Part shown: in pieces, positions 26,931 through 35,213 of the stretch | Layout: each line of letters starts with the position of its first letter | How positions within the stretch are numbered: position 1 is the first letter of the stretch | Assembly (NCBI GenBank): GCA_017303475.1 | Contig: JAFLBO010000002.1 | Location: 124,001 to 188,000, forward strand | Direction of reading: 5' to 3' | Source of the DNA: Chitinophagales bacterium | Lineage (GTDB): Bacteria > Bacteroidota > Bacteroidia > Chitinophagales > Saprospiraceae | Length of the DNA: 64,000 nucleotides | Notes under the pieces: generated by a model | What the model was told of the DNA's origin: nothing | The model's input: only the letters and a program-made list of their open reading frames with translations | Databases searched by the model: none | Program-made: the position numbers and the translations under genes

Positions 26931-27572
26931 CTACTTCACACATTTCAAGCCCCAATAGTACTCCAACGGATAATATTCCATTGTCGATACTTTTGATTGG
27001 CAAATGGTGTGCAAAAATGATTCAGTTGGGAAGTTTTTCAAGATCAGATGAGCAGTTCCATCCTCCAGATAACGCGTTTGGTAAGTATTTCCATGGTTGT
27101 CAGTTTGGATAATCGGCAAATTACTGCCCATCACAAATTGATTATCTATGAACACCGCTGTGCCTCCAACCGGCACCAGGGATAAAACAAGATCCAAAAA
27201 TCTGCCCAGGTCCTGAATGGGTATGTGGCTCCATAAAAATCCTGCAAACAAGTGGTTTTTTCCCATGGCAGCATCAAGCTTGTACAGATCAACTGTTTTA
27301 AAGTTGACCTCGGTTTGATGATAATCCTTGGTGCGGGCAATATTGATTACAGATTCATTGATATCAGTGGCCAAAATCGAACTTGCCGTTTGGGCTATTC
27401 GCTCCGTCCAATATCCTGTACCGCATGCAATTTCCAATAAATCTTTACCTGAAAAACACCGCTGAAGCCAACGGGAAAGTTGTTGCAAATCGTTTTGTCG
27501 CTCCGGCTTTTGATATATTTTCTCATACTCTGAAGCCCGTTGGCTGTAATAAGTAACAAGATTTGGATTCAT
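26931..27572 (-). CDS. Class I SAM-dependent methyltransferase
   Basis: 213 residues from the ATG at 27572 (MNPNLVTYYSQRASEYEKIY), placed just after a minus-strand promoter box; upstream codons belong to the promoter region. Motif I is LLEIACGTGYWTERIA near residue 45, followed by the acidic strand end ILATDINESVI and motif II-like FAGFLWSHIP. No added domain reveals the substrate; small-molecule or biotin/ubiquinone-type targets are all possible. It leads the minus-strand unit and is read divergently from the DUF4832 gene. Confidence 0.85.
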   Translation of the reverse strand: MNPNLVTYYSQRASEYEKIYQKPERQNDLQQLSRWLQRCFSGKDLLEIACGTGYWTERIAQTASSILATDINESVINIARTKDYHQTEVNFKTVDLYKLDAAMGKNHLFAGFLWSHIPIQDLGRFLDLVLSLVPVGGTAVFIDNQFVMGSNLPIIQTDNHGNTYQTRYLEDGTAHLILKNFPTESFLHTICQSKVSTMEYYPLEYYWGLKCVK

Positions 27573-27585
27573 ACTTTTTAGTTTG

Positions 27586-27593
27586 CAAAAGTA
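27586..27593 (-). promoter_or_regulatory. -7 promoter box (TACTTTTG), divergent
   Basis: Minus-strand TACTTTTG 13 bases upstream of the methyltransferase ATG, leaving a very short leader. It lies 38 bases from the oppositely directed box at 27632-27639. Confidence 0.55.
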
Positions 27594-27631
27594 TATGCCC
27601 CGGGCCATACCTTTCCTTTCTCCTGATTTAT

Positions 27632-27639
27632 TACATTTG
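27632..27639 (+). promoter_or_regulatory. -7 promoter box (TACATTTG), divergent
   Basis: Plus-strand TACATTTG 16 bases before the ATG pair at 27656/27659, supporting that start over the longer frame from 27563. Confidence 0.55.
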
Positions 27640-27655
27640 TCAAAATATCCCAATT

Positions 27656-30598
27656 ATGATGTATTCACTTCGACTACTGACCTGCGTTTTTTTTACCCTT
27701 ACCTGGTTGCAGTCTGCATCCCAATCATTAACGGATACCATTACATATCAGCCTTCCCTTATTGACTTTCCCAATCCGGAACGCGGCTTTATGCAATTTA
27801 CCGAAACCACTTCCGGTAATTATGTACCACTGGATCCTGTCGACCTGTCAACCTGGCGTACGCTGCATCAACCCTGGGGAGCCGACTATGCCTTTCATGC
27901 CACACTGGGCTACCGGGGTTTCTATTTGGAGGATTTTGTAAACGGTCCAATATCAGCCACCTACCTAAATGCTATGCAAACTGATTTTAACCTGGCCCGA
28001 CAAGCCGGGGTAAAACTGGTGGTGCGGTTTGCCTATACACGCAGTGATGCTCCACCATATGGCGATGCCCCCAAACATATTGTATTGCAACATATTGAAC
28101 AATTAAAACCTGTATTGCAAGCCAACGCCGATGTCATTGCAGTGGTCAACATGGGCTTCATAGGCGCCTGGGGCGAAGGGTATTACACCGACCACTTTGG
28201 GCTGGGTAGCCTTAGCCAGCAAAACTGGAACGATCGGATTGAGGTGCTTCAGGCGCTTTTATACGCCTTGCCAACCGACCGTAGTGTTACAGTTCGTGTA
28301 CCTCAAACCAAGCAAAAGGCCGTTTATGGCGCTAATGCTCCACCTACGGTAGCGCCGCTCACTGCTCAGGAAGCCTGGCAACCAACTTTTAAAGCGCGTA
28401 TTGGCTTCGCCAATGATTGCTTCATGTCGGATGCCACAGATTCAGGTACTTATATCAACTATGACCAAAATGCGCCTGGTGGCTGCGATACCTGTATTTT
28501 CAAGCCTTATTGGGCAGAAGACAGTCAATTCGTACCAGTGGGTGGAGAAACCTGCATTGACTGGAATCCGTATACCGATTGTGTTGGACAGGCAGGCGGC
28601 CAAGCGCAACACGAGATGGCACGTATGCATTTTTCCTACCTGAATGCGGGTTGGAATAATGCTGTAAACAACGATTGGGTGAGCGGGGGTTGTAGTGATG
28701 AAATCATTCAGCGACTCGGCTATCGGTTTGTGCTGTTGCAGGGTCAATACCCGGAGGAATCGAGGGCCGGCGAACCAATAATGGTCAAAATAACCCTGAA
28801 AAACACCGGATTTGCGGCGCCTTTCAATCCCAGAAAAGTGCGCCTGCTGCTCCGGAATACCAACACCCAGGGCATTTGGGCTGTGGATTTGCCAGAAAAT
28901 CCCAGGAGTTGGTTACCTGGGCCAAATGTGCATGTACTGGAGCATACCTTTTGTTTGCCCATGGATTTACCCGCAGGAGACTATGCATTATTGCTACACC
29001 TGCCAGACCCGTATCCATCTATTGCCAACCGGCCGGAATATGCTATCCGCCTGGCGAACGAAGGCGTATGGGAGGAAGCCACCGGATTCAACCACCTGCT
29101 GCACACCCTTACGGTGAGTGGAATAGCCAATCCTCCGGCATGTTCCGGCGAAAGTTGTTTTTTACCACTTAATCCGGGGATACCCAATGCACAGTTTGGC
29201 GCAACCCAAACAACGGGTTGTGCACCGTTCACGGTTCAGTTGTACAACCAATCAGCTTCCTGCTGGGAATACAACTGGATTTTGCAGGGCGCTTCACCGG
29301 CCAGTTCACAGGATGCCAATCCGGTGGTTACGTACACAACAGCAGGTGTGTACCCGGTTGCCTTGACTGTGACCAATCTGGCCGGAAGCGCCACCTTCAC
29401 TGCACAGGATTACATTACGGTGAATGCTTTGCCCGTGGCAAATTTTGTAGCAGCCGCTGCCAATGATTTCACTATGGCCTTTACCAATGCTTCTCAGGGC
29501 GCCGACAGTTATATTTGGGATTTTGGCGACGGCTCTGGCCTGTCCACCGAAACCAATCCGCAGCATGTATTTCCCGGTCCCGGTATCTACACCGTGCGGC
29601 TGACAGCCTTGAATGGTTGTGGACAGGTTAGCCAGGAGCAATTGGTGGAGGTATATTGTCCGTTTAAAGAGGCACAAATTCAAAGCGATCCGGTTGGAGA
29701 GGTTTGTGCGGGAACAACCGTGAGTTTATCAGCAATCGGGACTGCGACGGGCGATTTCTACTGGGCATTTGAGGATGTTGGGCTAGCTGGCGAGAATGAT
29801 CCTGTTCTTTGGCTGGATTCCGTATACGCAGGCCAGCAGGGGCAATACCGTGTTGAGGTGGTGGATACTTTGGGGTGTAGTTACCAGGCCTTTTATGAGC
29901 TCACGGTGTTACCATTGCCTACAGTAGAAATACAACCTGCCGGAATAGTTGAGATCCAATATGGCAGCAGTGCAACCCTGGAAGGTGTTACCAATGGTCA
30001 TACCTGGCAATGGTCTAACAATGCCACTACTCCACAGATTTCGGTAACGGATTGTGGAACATACGGGCTTACGGTAACACACAACAATGGATGTAGTCGG
30101 GTAGCCTTGCCAGTAATTGTACAGGTTATTCCGGTTGTTGAATGGCAAAATGACACCCTTTTCTCCAGTCCGGCGGCACAGTACCAATGGCAATTTAACG
30201 GGCAAGCTATTCAGGGCGCTACCCTTCCCTATTTTGTGCCTGCACAATCAGGAACATACCAGGTAGAAACTCCCTGCGAGCCTTCCGGATGGGTAACATC
30301 AGATCCACTGGAAGTAATCATATCCGGTACAAATCAGGTATTGGCTGGTCAAATCAGGATGTATCCTAATCCTGCAATTAAAGGGGAAGAAGCGCTGATA
30401 TTGGTACTGGACGCCATGCCAGATGGAGAGTATCGGGTTGTTTTTTCAGATTTATCCGGTAGAAAGGTTCAGGAATTTGTGGTTCCCGGGGCTGTAAAGT
30501 CCAGCATAAACACCACACAACTGCCGGCTGGCACTTATATGATTAGCGTGGTGCAGGATGGGCAATTGCGCGCAATTGGGCGTTGGGTGAAATTGTGA
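27656..30598 (+). CDS. Secreted DUF4874/DUF4832 protein with PKD domains and T9SS sorting domain
   Basis: 980 residues from the ATG at 27656 (the ATG at 27659 is equivalent). After a signal peptide (MMYSLRLLTCVFFTLTWLQSASQ), residues ~35-200 match DUF4874 (NPERGFMQFTETT, KLVVRFAYTR, NMGFIGAWGEGYYTDHFG) and ~210-490 match DUF4832. These form a glycoside-hydrolase-like barrel plus beta domain of unknown activity. Two PKD-type Ig domains follow, the second with the classic YIWDFGDGSG. One or two more Ig-like units come next, and a type A T9SS tail (RMYPNPAIKGEE... to RWVKL) closes the protein. Right after the stop codon lie three GGACGAT heptamers. Confidence 0.88.
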   Translation: MMYSLRLLTCVFFTLTWLQSASQSLTDTITYQPSLIDFPNPERGFMQFTETTSGNYVPLDPVDLSTWRTLHQPWGADYAFHATLGYRGFYLEDFVNGPISATYLNAMQTDFNLARQAGVKLVVRFAYTRSDAPPYGDAPKHIVLQHIEQLKPVLQANADVIAVVNMGFIGAWGEGYYTDHFGLGSLSQQNWNDRIEVLQALLYALPTDRSVTVRVPQTKQKAVYGANAPPTVAPLTAQEAWQPTFKARIGFANDCFMSDATDSGTYINYDQNAPGGCDTCIFKPYWAEDSQFVPVGGETCIDWNPYTDCVGQAGGQAQHEMARMHFSYLNAGWNNAVNNDWVSGGCSDEIIQRLGYRFVLLQGQYPEESRAGEPIMVKITLKNTGFAAPFNPRKVRLLLRNTNTQGIWAVDLPENPRSWLPGPNVHVLEHTFCLPMDLPAGDYALLLHLPDPYPSIANRPEYAIRLANEGVWEEATGFNHLLHTLTVSGIANPPACSGESCFLPLNPGIPNAQFGATQTTGCAPFTVQLYNQSASCWEYNWILQGASPASSQDANPVVTYTTAGVYPVALTVTNLAGSATFTAQDYITVNALPVANFVAAAANDFTMAFTNASQGADSYIWDFGDGSGLSTETNPQHVFPGPGIYTVRLTALNGCGQVSQEQLVEVYCPFKEAQIQSDPVGEVCAGTTVSLSAIGTATGDFYWAFEDVGLAGENDPVLWLDSVYAGQQGQYRVEVVDTLGCSYQAFYELTVLPLPTVEIQPAGIVEIQYGSSATLEGVTNGHTWQWSNNATTPQISVTDCGTYGLTVTHNNGCSRVALPVIVQVIPVVEWQNDTLFSSPAAQYQWQFNGQAIQGATLPYFVPAQSGTYQVETPCEPSGWVTSDPLEVIISGTNQVLAGQIRMYPNPAIKGEEALILVLDAMPDGEYRVVFSDLSGRKVQEFVVPGAVKSSINTTQLPAGTYMISVVQDGQLRAIGRWVKL

Positions 30599-30619
30599 GG
30601 ACGATGGACGATGGACGAT
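30599..30619. repeat. Three GGACGAT heptamers abutting a stop codon
   Basis: Three perfect 7-bp units begin on the base after the TGA of the DUF4832 gene. From there to 30943 there is no gene, only the terminator at 30721-30754 and the large inverted repeat at 30792-30947. Confidence 0.8.
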
Positions 30620-30720
30620 GATCATGCCTGTTTAAAAGATTGATTTACAGTTTTTTATGTCTAAATGTTTAAAGTTTGATATCCAACAGTCAGGGATTAA
30701 CCCCGTATTCGGTTACGAGC

Positions 30721-30754
30721 AAAAAAAAGCCTCGCCGGCTTGCGCCAGGAGGCT
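30721..30754 (-). terminator. Strong minus-strand terminator with GCAA tetraloop
   Basis: Minus strand: AGCCTC pairs with GAGGCT, an inner CTGGC pairs with GCCGG, the loop is GCAA, and eight T follow. It lies about 190 bases after the stop codon of the S24 repressor gene, beyond a long inverted repeat. Confidence 0.8.
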
Positions 30755-30791
30755 CCGAAAACAATAAACAGCAGGATAGTATCTTTGAGTT

Positions 30792-30947
30792 TTTGAGTGT
30801 TTGAGTTTTTGAGTGTTTGAGTTTTCGAGTTGGCATTCGGCTTGGGCCTTTTAATTGGCTAACGCCTATATGGCAGTTATTTACCCATCAACACCAAGCC
30901 GAACGCCAACTCGAAAACTCAAACACTCGGAAACTCAAACACTCAAA
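30792..30947. repeat. Long inverted repeat built from TTTGAGTG units
   Basis: Arms 30792-30845 and 30894-30947 pair over 54 bases with three mismatches. The outer half of each arm is simple-sequence (TTTGAGTG/TTTGAGTT), the inner half unique (CGAGTTGGC..TTCGGCTTGG). The right arm contains the stop codon (30943-30945) of the repressor gene. Confidence 0.85.
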
Positions 30948-31677
30948 CGTTGCTAATCTTTCTGACCACTTTGTAGAGACGAGTGGTTTCGTTTACTTCT
31001 TCTTCGAACGGATCGTTGTCGAAGTAATTGGCAGAAATCATTTTCAGACGTACGATGCGGCCGCGGTTGTTCATGATCTTCTGCACGTATTTAACCCAAA
31101 CGTTTCCATTGGAACGAACGGCATAAATCTCGTTGTCGCGCACATCGTTGAGGTTTTCCACAGATTTGCAAACCACGATATCGTTGTTTCGGATAACCGG
31201 GTCCATGGAATTACCATCGATCTGGAAGGCTACCAACCCGGTTCCTGCAACACCCGGAATGGAGAAGTAGGTATTATTCTCATCGCTGTCAGAGCCCAGG
31301 GTAGCGCCGGCAAAAGCACGTACCGTTGTGAAGAGGATGTTTCCTCCACCGCCACTGGCCATTTTTTCTCCAGCCAGGGCATCTCCAGGGGCATCAAATC
31401 CGAACGGATTACCGATGCCGTGCAGCAGCCAGGCCTCATTGATATCGAAAGCGCGGCAAAAAGATGATGCCTGGCCATAATCGATGACGCGTTTGCTGTC
31501 CGGGTTTAGGAAAGCCCGGATAATGTGACCATATGCTTTGTTGCCAAGTACGCGTTCGGCAACATCGCCCACGCCTTTGCCGCCGCGATCGTTTTTTACA
31601 ATGGCGCCACGGTCTTCCAACAGTTTGAAAGCCTGGATGAATCGTTTGTTCAGGTCTATCCGATCTTCCTTAATCAT
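30943..31677 (-). CDS. LexA/CI-like repressor with S24 autoprotease domain
   Basis: 244 residues. The N-terminal ~90 residues form a helical DNA-binding domain (GKGVGDVAERVLGNKAYGHI... AFDINEAWLLHG). The C-terminal domain is S24: nucleophile Ser157 in DGNSMDP and general-base Lys196 in VWVKYVQ. A candidate scissile Ala123-Gly124 bond (RAFAGATLG) lies 34 residues before Ser157, and the Ser-Lys distance of 39 also fits E. coli LexA spacing (35 and 37). It would repress a small regulon and be inactivated by RecA-stimulated self-cleavage. It is divergent from parA across 351 bases that carry repeated TTCAAACAA motifs. Its stop codon lies inside an inverted repeat. Confidence 0.85.
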   Translation of the reverse strand: MIKEDRIDLNKRFIQAFKLLEDRGAIVKNDRGGKGVGDVAERVLGNKAYGHIIRAFLNPDSKRVIDYGQASSFCRAFDINEAWLLHGIGNPFGFDAPGDALAGEKMASGGGGNILFTTVRAFAGATLGSDSDENNTYFSIPGVAGTGLVAFQIDGNSMDPVIRNNDIVVCKSVENLNDVRDNEIYAVRSNGNVWVKYVQKIMNNRGRIVRLKMISANYFDNDPFEEEVNETTRLYKVVRKISNV

Positions 31678-32028
31678 GGGATGTAAGGTTTAAGTGATTT
31701 ACGGGATACTGGATTGTTGGATCAGTTGTCCAATCATTTCATGGTGCAAATTTCAAACAAAGAGTTTTTAAAAACAAAAAATGTCAAAGTTTTTTTTAAT
31801 TTTTTTTTCACTTTTGTTTCAAACAACTATTTTTTCACTTGAATACCAGATATTTGCGCTGATTTTATACTTCAACAAACTTCAAACAAATCAGTCAGTC
31901 CTTCAGCACAGGGAACATATTGCTGCCTTTTGTTTGGAATTCCCGGCAGGGGCTCTAATCGTTCTGCGGAAAAATTCGTTGTATAAATCGCGGAAGGCGA
32001 TTGTTCGCCGTACTTTTGACCAACTTTT
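31678..32028. promoter_or_regulatory. Divergent control region with repeated TTCAAACAA motifs
   Basis: 351 bases, strongly A+T-rich. TTCAAACAA occurs at 31752-31760, 31818-31826 and 31881-31889; the middle copy is part of the perfect 13-bp palindrome TTGTTT-C-AAACAA (31814-31826). The first copy overlaps the likely promoter of the repressor gene. These are candidate operators for the S24 repressor. A plus-strand -7 box TACTTTTG at 32011-32018 serves parA. Confidence 0.5.
32011..32018 (+). promoter_or_regulatory. -7 promoter box (TACTTTTG) for parA
   Basis: Exact TAnnTTTG match ten bases before the ATG at 32029, implying an almost leaderless parA mRNA. Confidence 0.5.
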
Positions 32029-32778
32029 ATGGGAACCGTAATTTCACTTCTGAATCACAAAGGCGGGGTAGGTAAAACCACCAGTGCCATTAATATAGGC
32101 GCCGCGATGGTGGAACTGGGCAAACGTGTGTTGCTCATCGACCTCGATCCTCAAGCCAATCTGACCATTTCACTGGGTATTCCACGCCAGAAATACACCA
32201 TATACGAGGCCCTGCGCGGAGAAGGCGAACTCACACCTTACAGCCACAAACAAGGTATGGATGTGATTACCTCTTCGCTCGACCTCTCAGGGGCAGAAAT
32301 GGAACTGATCAACGAAGCCGGCAGGGAATACATCCTGCGCGAACTATTGAGTCAGGTGATTGATGATTATGATTATGTGTTGATTGATTGTCCGCCTTCG
32401 CTTGGCCTGCTCACCCTGAATGCACTCACCAGCAGCCGTTACGTACTGATTCCGCTGCAAACGGAATTCCTGGCCGTACAGGGCCTGGCAAAAATTAAAC
32501 AGGTGATTGACAAGGTGCGGATGCGACTCAATAAACAGCTGGATATGGGCGGTGTGATTGCCACCATGTACGATAACCGCCGGGTATTGAACCGCGATGT
32601 AGTGGAAACCATCCACAAATACTTCGGAGAAAAGGTGTTCAAAACCTATATCCGCGACAATGTAGCCCTGGCTGAAGCACCAGCACAACGTAAAGACATT
32701 TTTGATTACAGCCCCAAAAGTCCTGGCGCATCCGACTATCTGGACCTGACAAAGGAGATTTTGGAAAGAACCCAATAA
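32029..32778 (+). CDS. parA: ParA-family partition ATPase
   Basis: 249 residues. The deviant Walker A box HKGGVGKTTSAIN lies near residues 8-20, with switch I/II parts LLIDLDPQANLT and VLIDCPPSLGLLTLNAL, and the family motif IPLQTEFLAVQGLAKI. It is a soluble ATPase that forms ATP-dependent dimers on DNA and drives chromosome or plasmid segregation. Its length and lack of an N-terminal HTH place it with chromosomal Soj/ParA types. The next gene, 75 bases downstream, encodes a probable ribbon-helix-helix partner instead of a canonical ParB, so a plasmid-like or accessory partition role is possible. Confidence 0.92.
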   Translation: MGTVISLLNHKGGVGKTTSAINIGAAMVELGKRVLLIDLDPQANLTISLGIPRQKYTIYEALRGEGELTPYSHKQGMDVITSSLDLSGAEMELINEAGREYILRELLSQVIDDYDYVLIDCPPSLGLLTLNALTSSRYVLIPLQTEFLAVQGLAKIKQVIDKVRMRLNKQLDMGGVIATMYDNRRVLNRDVVETIHKYFGEKVFKTYIRDNVALAEAPAQRKDIFDYSPKSPGASDYLDLTKEILERTQ

Positions 32779-32853
32779 AAAACGTTGAACGATGAACGAT
32801 GGAACGATTTGCTGCGTTCTTCCCGACATCGACCAAGTTCAATCCGCGACGGA

Positions 32854-33348
32854 ATGAGTAAAAAAAGATTTTCCGAGGGTCTGGACGACCTGTTCAGCAA
32901 CAGCCACAGCGGACATGGCAACGTGTTTGAGGAGTCTGTGGTACTGACTTCCCCGGCTGCGCCGAGCGAGCGGAGGTCGGCCCATAAATCCTTTGCCACC
33001 GACCTGGATGCCTTGTTGCAGGAAGCGCTCGATGAAAGTCTGGAACGCTACGAATCCAGTCAGCCGGATTCTGTTTCTGCCAGCGCCAAAACAAAATCCA
33101 GCGCTGACATGCGTGTGCCCGCGCGCAACGGTCTGGACAACCTGATCCGTCAAACCATTGATGTTAAAGAGATCGCAACAGACGAAGAGTCTGGTAAAAA
33201 ACGACTCACTGTTGCTGTTGACCGCCCAAAACTGGAAAAACTCAAAACCATCGCCCGCCTGGAAAATTCATACCTGAAAGACCTGCTCGTGCACCTCATT
33301 GACGAGTACATTCAGGATTATACCAAGGAAAAAGGCGTGGATTTGTAG
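32854..33348 (+). CDS. Ribbon-helix-helix protein, candidate ParA partner
   Basis: 164 residues from the ATG at 32854; an upstream in-frame ATG at 32785 reads through a low-complexity AACGATG-type repeat. The C-terminal ~45 residues (KKRLTVAVDRPKLEKLKTIA... HLIDEYI) fit a ribbon-helix-helix DNA-binding domain. The first 100 residues look disordered and polar, but contain three spaced motifs: SEGLDDLF (7-14), TDLDALL (49-55) and NGLDNLI (92-98). They resemble the GLDAL peptide near the N-terminus of chromosomal ParB proteins, which touches ParA. With parA directly upstream, it is likely the centromere-binding partner. I know no named family for it. Confidence 0.7.
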   Translation: MSKKRFSEGLDDLFSNSHSGHGNVFEESVVLTSPAAPSERRSAHKSFATDLDALLQEALDESLERYESSQPDSVSASAKTKSSADMRVPARNGLDNLIRQTIDVKEIATDEESGKKRLTVAVDRPKLEKLKTIARLENSYLKDLLVHLIDEYIQDYTKEKGVDL

Positions 33349-33368
33349 TTGCTACCTTAAATACGCTC

Positions 33369-34355
33369 CTAGACTTTCGCCAATTCGCCTTTCAGGAAAT
33401 CAATCACCTTGATTTCTACAGGGTCAACATTGCGCAGTTCCGCCAGGTAGACAGATACCCAGTCGCCCAGATGCACCAGCCACATGGCCTTTTCCACCAG
33501 GTTTTTGCCTTTGGAATATAGCTCAATGGAGGTTTGGGTGTAGTGTTCAACGATTTCCTTATTGATATCGGTGCGGATGGCTGTGCGGGAGAAATCATCG
33601 TGATTTCGCAGCCAGATGACAGCTACATCTGCACGCTGATCGCGCCAACCCACCAGTTCATTGTGGTTCATTTCCGGAATTACATGGTGCCAGCAGAGCA
33701 TTTTAGCGTTTTCATTGATTTGCTGACGCCAGCGCACCGCTACTGCCTCCATATGATCTGCAATGTAAAGTACGGGGGTTTTGCCCAGCAGGAAACCGGC
33801 CATTTTGCGCGCTGTTTTCTGGATGGAAGCCTGATCGCGTTTGAGCAGTTTTTGCGCGCCAGCTACCTGATTGAGCATTTTGGCCGGAACAAGTTTGGCC
33901 GCTTTAAATACGCCTAATTGCGCGACAACGGAATAGCCCAGACAAGCACGGGGACTGCTCCAGCCGCCAGGAAGTTGAACGTAATCATAGCCTTTTGCCT
34001 TGGCAATCTCAATCAGCTTACCACCGGAAGCAATGCACACAATCTTGGCGCCAGTATGGTGCAATTGATCCAGGGTACTGAGGGTTTCCTCTGTGTTACC
34101 ACTGTAAGAAGAGCAAATAACCAACGTATTTTTATTGATCCAGGCAGGCGCCTGATAACCTTTGCTCACAACCACCGGCAATTTGCAAACGCCGCGCACA
34201 AAATCCTGCACGAATCCGCCGCCAATACCGCTACCACCGAGTCCGGAAATAAAAACAGTGCGTAATGGGGCTGTATGTTTTTTCAATGAAATGTTCTGTG
34301 CAATACCAAGAGCTTCCTCCAATTGTTCCGGGAAGCGGGCTACCATCTTATCCAT
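33369..34355 (-). CDS. Bifunctional phosphoglucose/phosphomannose isomerase
   Basis: 328 residues, typical for the archaeal/bacterial PGI/PMI family. It interconverts glucose-6-phosphate or mannose-6-phosphate and fructose-6-phosphate in the cytosol. Two SIS domains are recognisable: GLGGSGIGGGFVQD near residue 38 and the phosphosugar loop SSYSGNTEETLSTLDQL near residue 83. The C-terminal half includes VAVRWRQQINENAKM and PEMNHNELVGW, the latter with the catalytic Glu/His region. It has its own promoter box, with a GAATGAGT-type short repeat in the leader. Confidence 0.92.
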   Translation of the reverse strand: MDKMVARFPEQLEEALGIAQNISLKKHTAPLRTVFISGLGGSGIGGGFVQDFVRGVCKLPVVVSKGYQAPAWINKNTLVICSSYSGNTEETLSTLDQLHHTGAKIVCIASGGKLIEIAKAKGYDYVQLPGGWSSPRACLGYSVVAQLGVFKAAKLVPAKMLNQVAGAQKLLKRDQASIQKTARKMAGFLLGKTPVLYIADHMEAVAVRWRQQINENAKMLCWHHVIPEMNHNELVGWRDQRADVAVIWLRNHDDFSRTAIRTDINKEIVEHYTQTSIELYSKGKNLVEKAMWLVHLGDWVSVYLAELRNVDPVEIKVIDFLKGELAKV

Positions 34356-34398
34356 ATTGGTGTGAATGAGTGAATGAGTGAGTGAGTTTGGAGCGGCG

Positions 34399-34406
34399 CA
34401 AAGCTA
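34399..34406 (-). promoter_or_regulatory. -7 promoter box (TAGCTTTG) for the phosphosugar isomerase
   Basis: Minus-strand TAGCTTTG, exact TAnnTTTG, 43 bases before the start. TGAATGAG/TGAGTGAG short tandem repeats (34362-34386) lie between it and the gene. Confidence 0.5.
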
Positions 34407-34466
34407 ATGGCTTATTCAAACTTACGTGGTTTGGCCAGAGGAGAAAAATAAATTATTTCAACGTTT

Positions 34467-34553
34467 AGAGCATGTTGAAGATTTTCTTGCCGGGCCAAAA
34501 ACTGTCCTTTTTCCGCCATTTTTGACCCCGTCAGAAAATCCCCAACATGCTCT
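34467..34553. repeat. MITE-like repeat, AGAGCATG family, copy 1 (87 bp)
   Basis: Ends AGAGCATGTTGAAGATTTTCT and AGAAAATCCCCAACATGCTCT are imperfect inverted repeats flanked by TTA on both sides (34465-34467, 34553-34555). It matches copy 2 at 50961-51123 along its full length except for a ~76-bp internal deletion. No coding sequence is present. Confidence 0.85.
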
Positions 34554-34595
34554 TACGGAACTGAGCACACCGGTAAGTAAAACTGGCTTCGTGAT

Positions 34596-34677
34596 CACAC
34601 TACTGGGCATTTTGGTTTCAGACCTGTAAAGTTTCCAAAAACCTTATAGGTCTGAAACCAAAATGCCCTGTAGTGTG
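34596..34677. repeat. Inverted repeat with 30-bp arms and flanking direct repeat
   Basis: Arms 34596-34625 and 34648-34677 (CACACTAC-GGGCATTTTGGTTTCAGACCT) differ at one base; the 22-base centre also tends to pair. GCTTCGTGA and GCTTCGCGA flank it at 34586-34594 and 34677-34685 like a degenerate target duplication. It could also serve as a transcription barrier before the next gene. Confidence 0.8.
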
Positions 34678-34784
34678 CTTCGCGACAAACTCAATTTTAT
34701 TAAAATTTTTTGTATCAAAAAAGGATAATTTAAAACAAGTTTATTACTTTTACCTACCATTCTAAAACAAAACTATTACAACTT

Positions 34785-35213
34785 ATGGAAATCAACTGGA
34801 TTGCAGTCGCTGTTTCAGCGCTCGTGCCGATGATTCTCGGCTTCGTGTATTACCATCCCCAGGTTATGGGCGGCCCCTGGATGCGCGCCAATGGATTCAC
34901 CCTGGAATCTTTAGGGAATGGCCCCAAGCCCGTGCTTTATCTGGTTGCGGTGCTTTTTTCATTTTTGCTATCCACCTTTATGTGTGTCAATGTAACCGGG
35001 CCGGGTCAGGATGTAGCCCCGGATGGGCACAGCTACGCCACTTTTGGCCATGGCGCTTTTCACGGTGTATTGATATCTCTGTTAGTGGTGATGCCCATTT
35101 TAGGCACCATGTCGATCTTTGAAAAACGCGGCTGGAACTGGGTTTTCACCAACTGGGGATATTGGCTTTGTACCCTGGCCTGCATGGGTGGTATTCTGAG
35201 TGCCTGGCGTTAG
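34785..35213 (+). CDS. DUF1761 membrane protein
   Basis: 142 residues with about four membrane helices. The N-terminal INWIAVAVSALVPMILGFVYYHPQVMGGPWM, with its YYHP...G..W pattern, is typical of DUF1761. Helices follow at ~48-68, ~88-108 and ~120-138 (GYWLCTLACMGGILSAW). The family's function is unknown. Its stop codon overlaps that of the convergent minus-strand gene by three bases (TTAG read both ways), so neither transcript has room for a terminator between them. Confidence 0.85.
   Translation: MEINWIAVAVSALVPMILGFVYYHPQVMGGPWMRANGFTLESLGNGPKPVLYLVAVLFSFLLSTFMCVNVTGPGQDVAPDGHSYATFGHGAFHGVLISLLVVMPILGTMSIFEKRGWNWVFTNWGYWLCTLACMGGILSAWR

Noticed and set aside
30792..30947. Considered as the intrinsic terminator of the repressor gene
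   Set aside because: The arms are too long and lack a T-run; the real terminator-like hairpin with eight T lies further on at 30721-30754.
30817..31467. 216-residue plus-strand ORF across the S24 repressor
   Set aside because: Antisense to a gene with intact catalytic Ser/Lys and starts inside the inverted repeat.
34426..34629. 67-residue ORF across the AGAGCATG repeat
   Set aside because: It is translation of repeat sequence; a similar peptide appears at copy 2, which reflects repeat identity, not a gene family.
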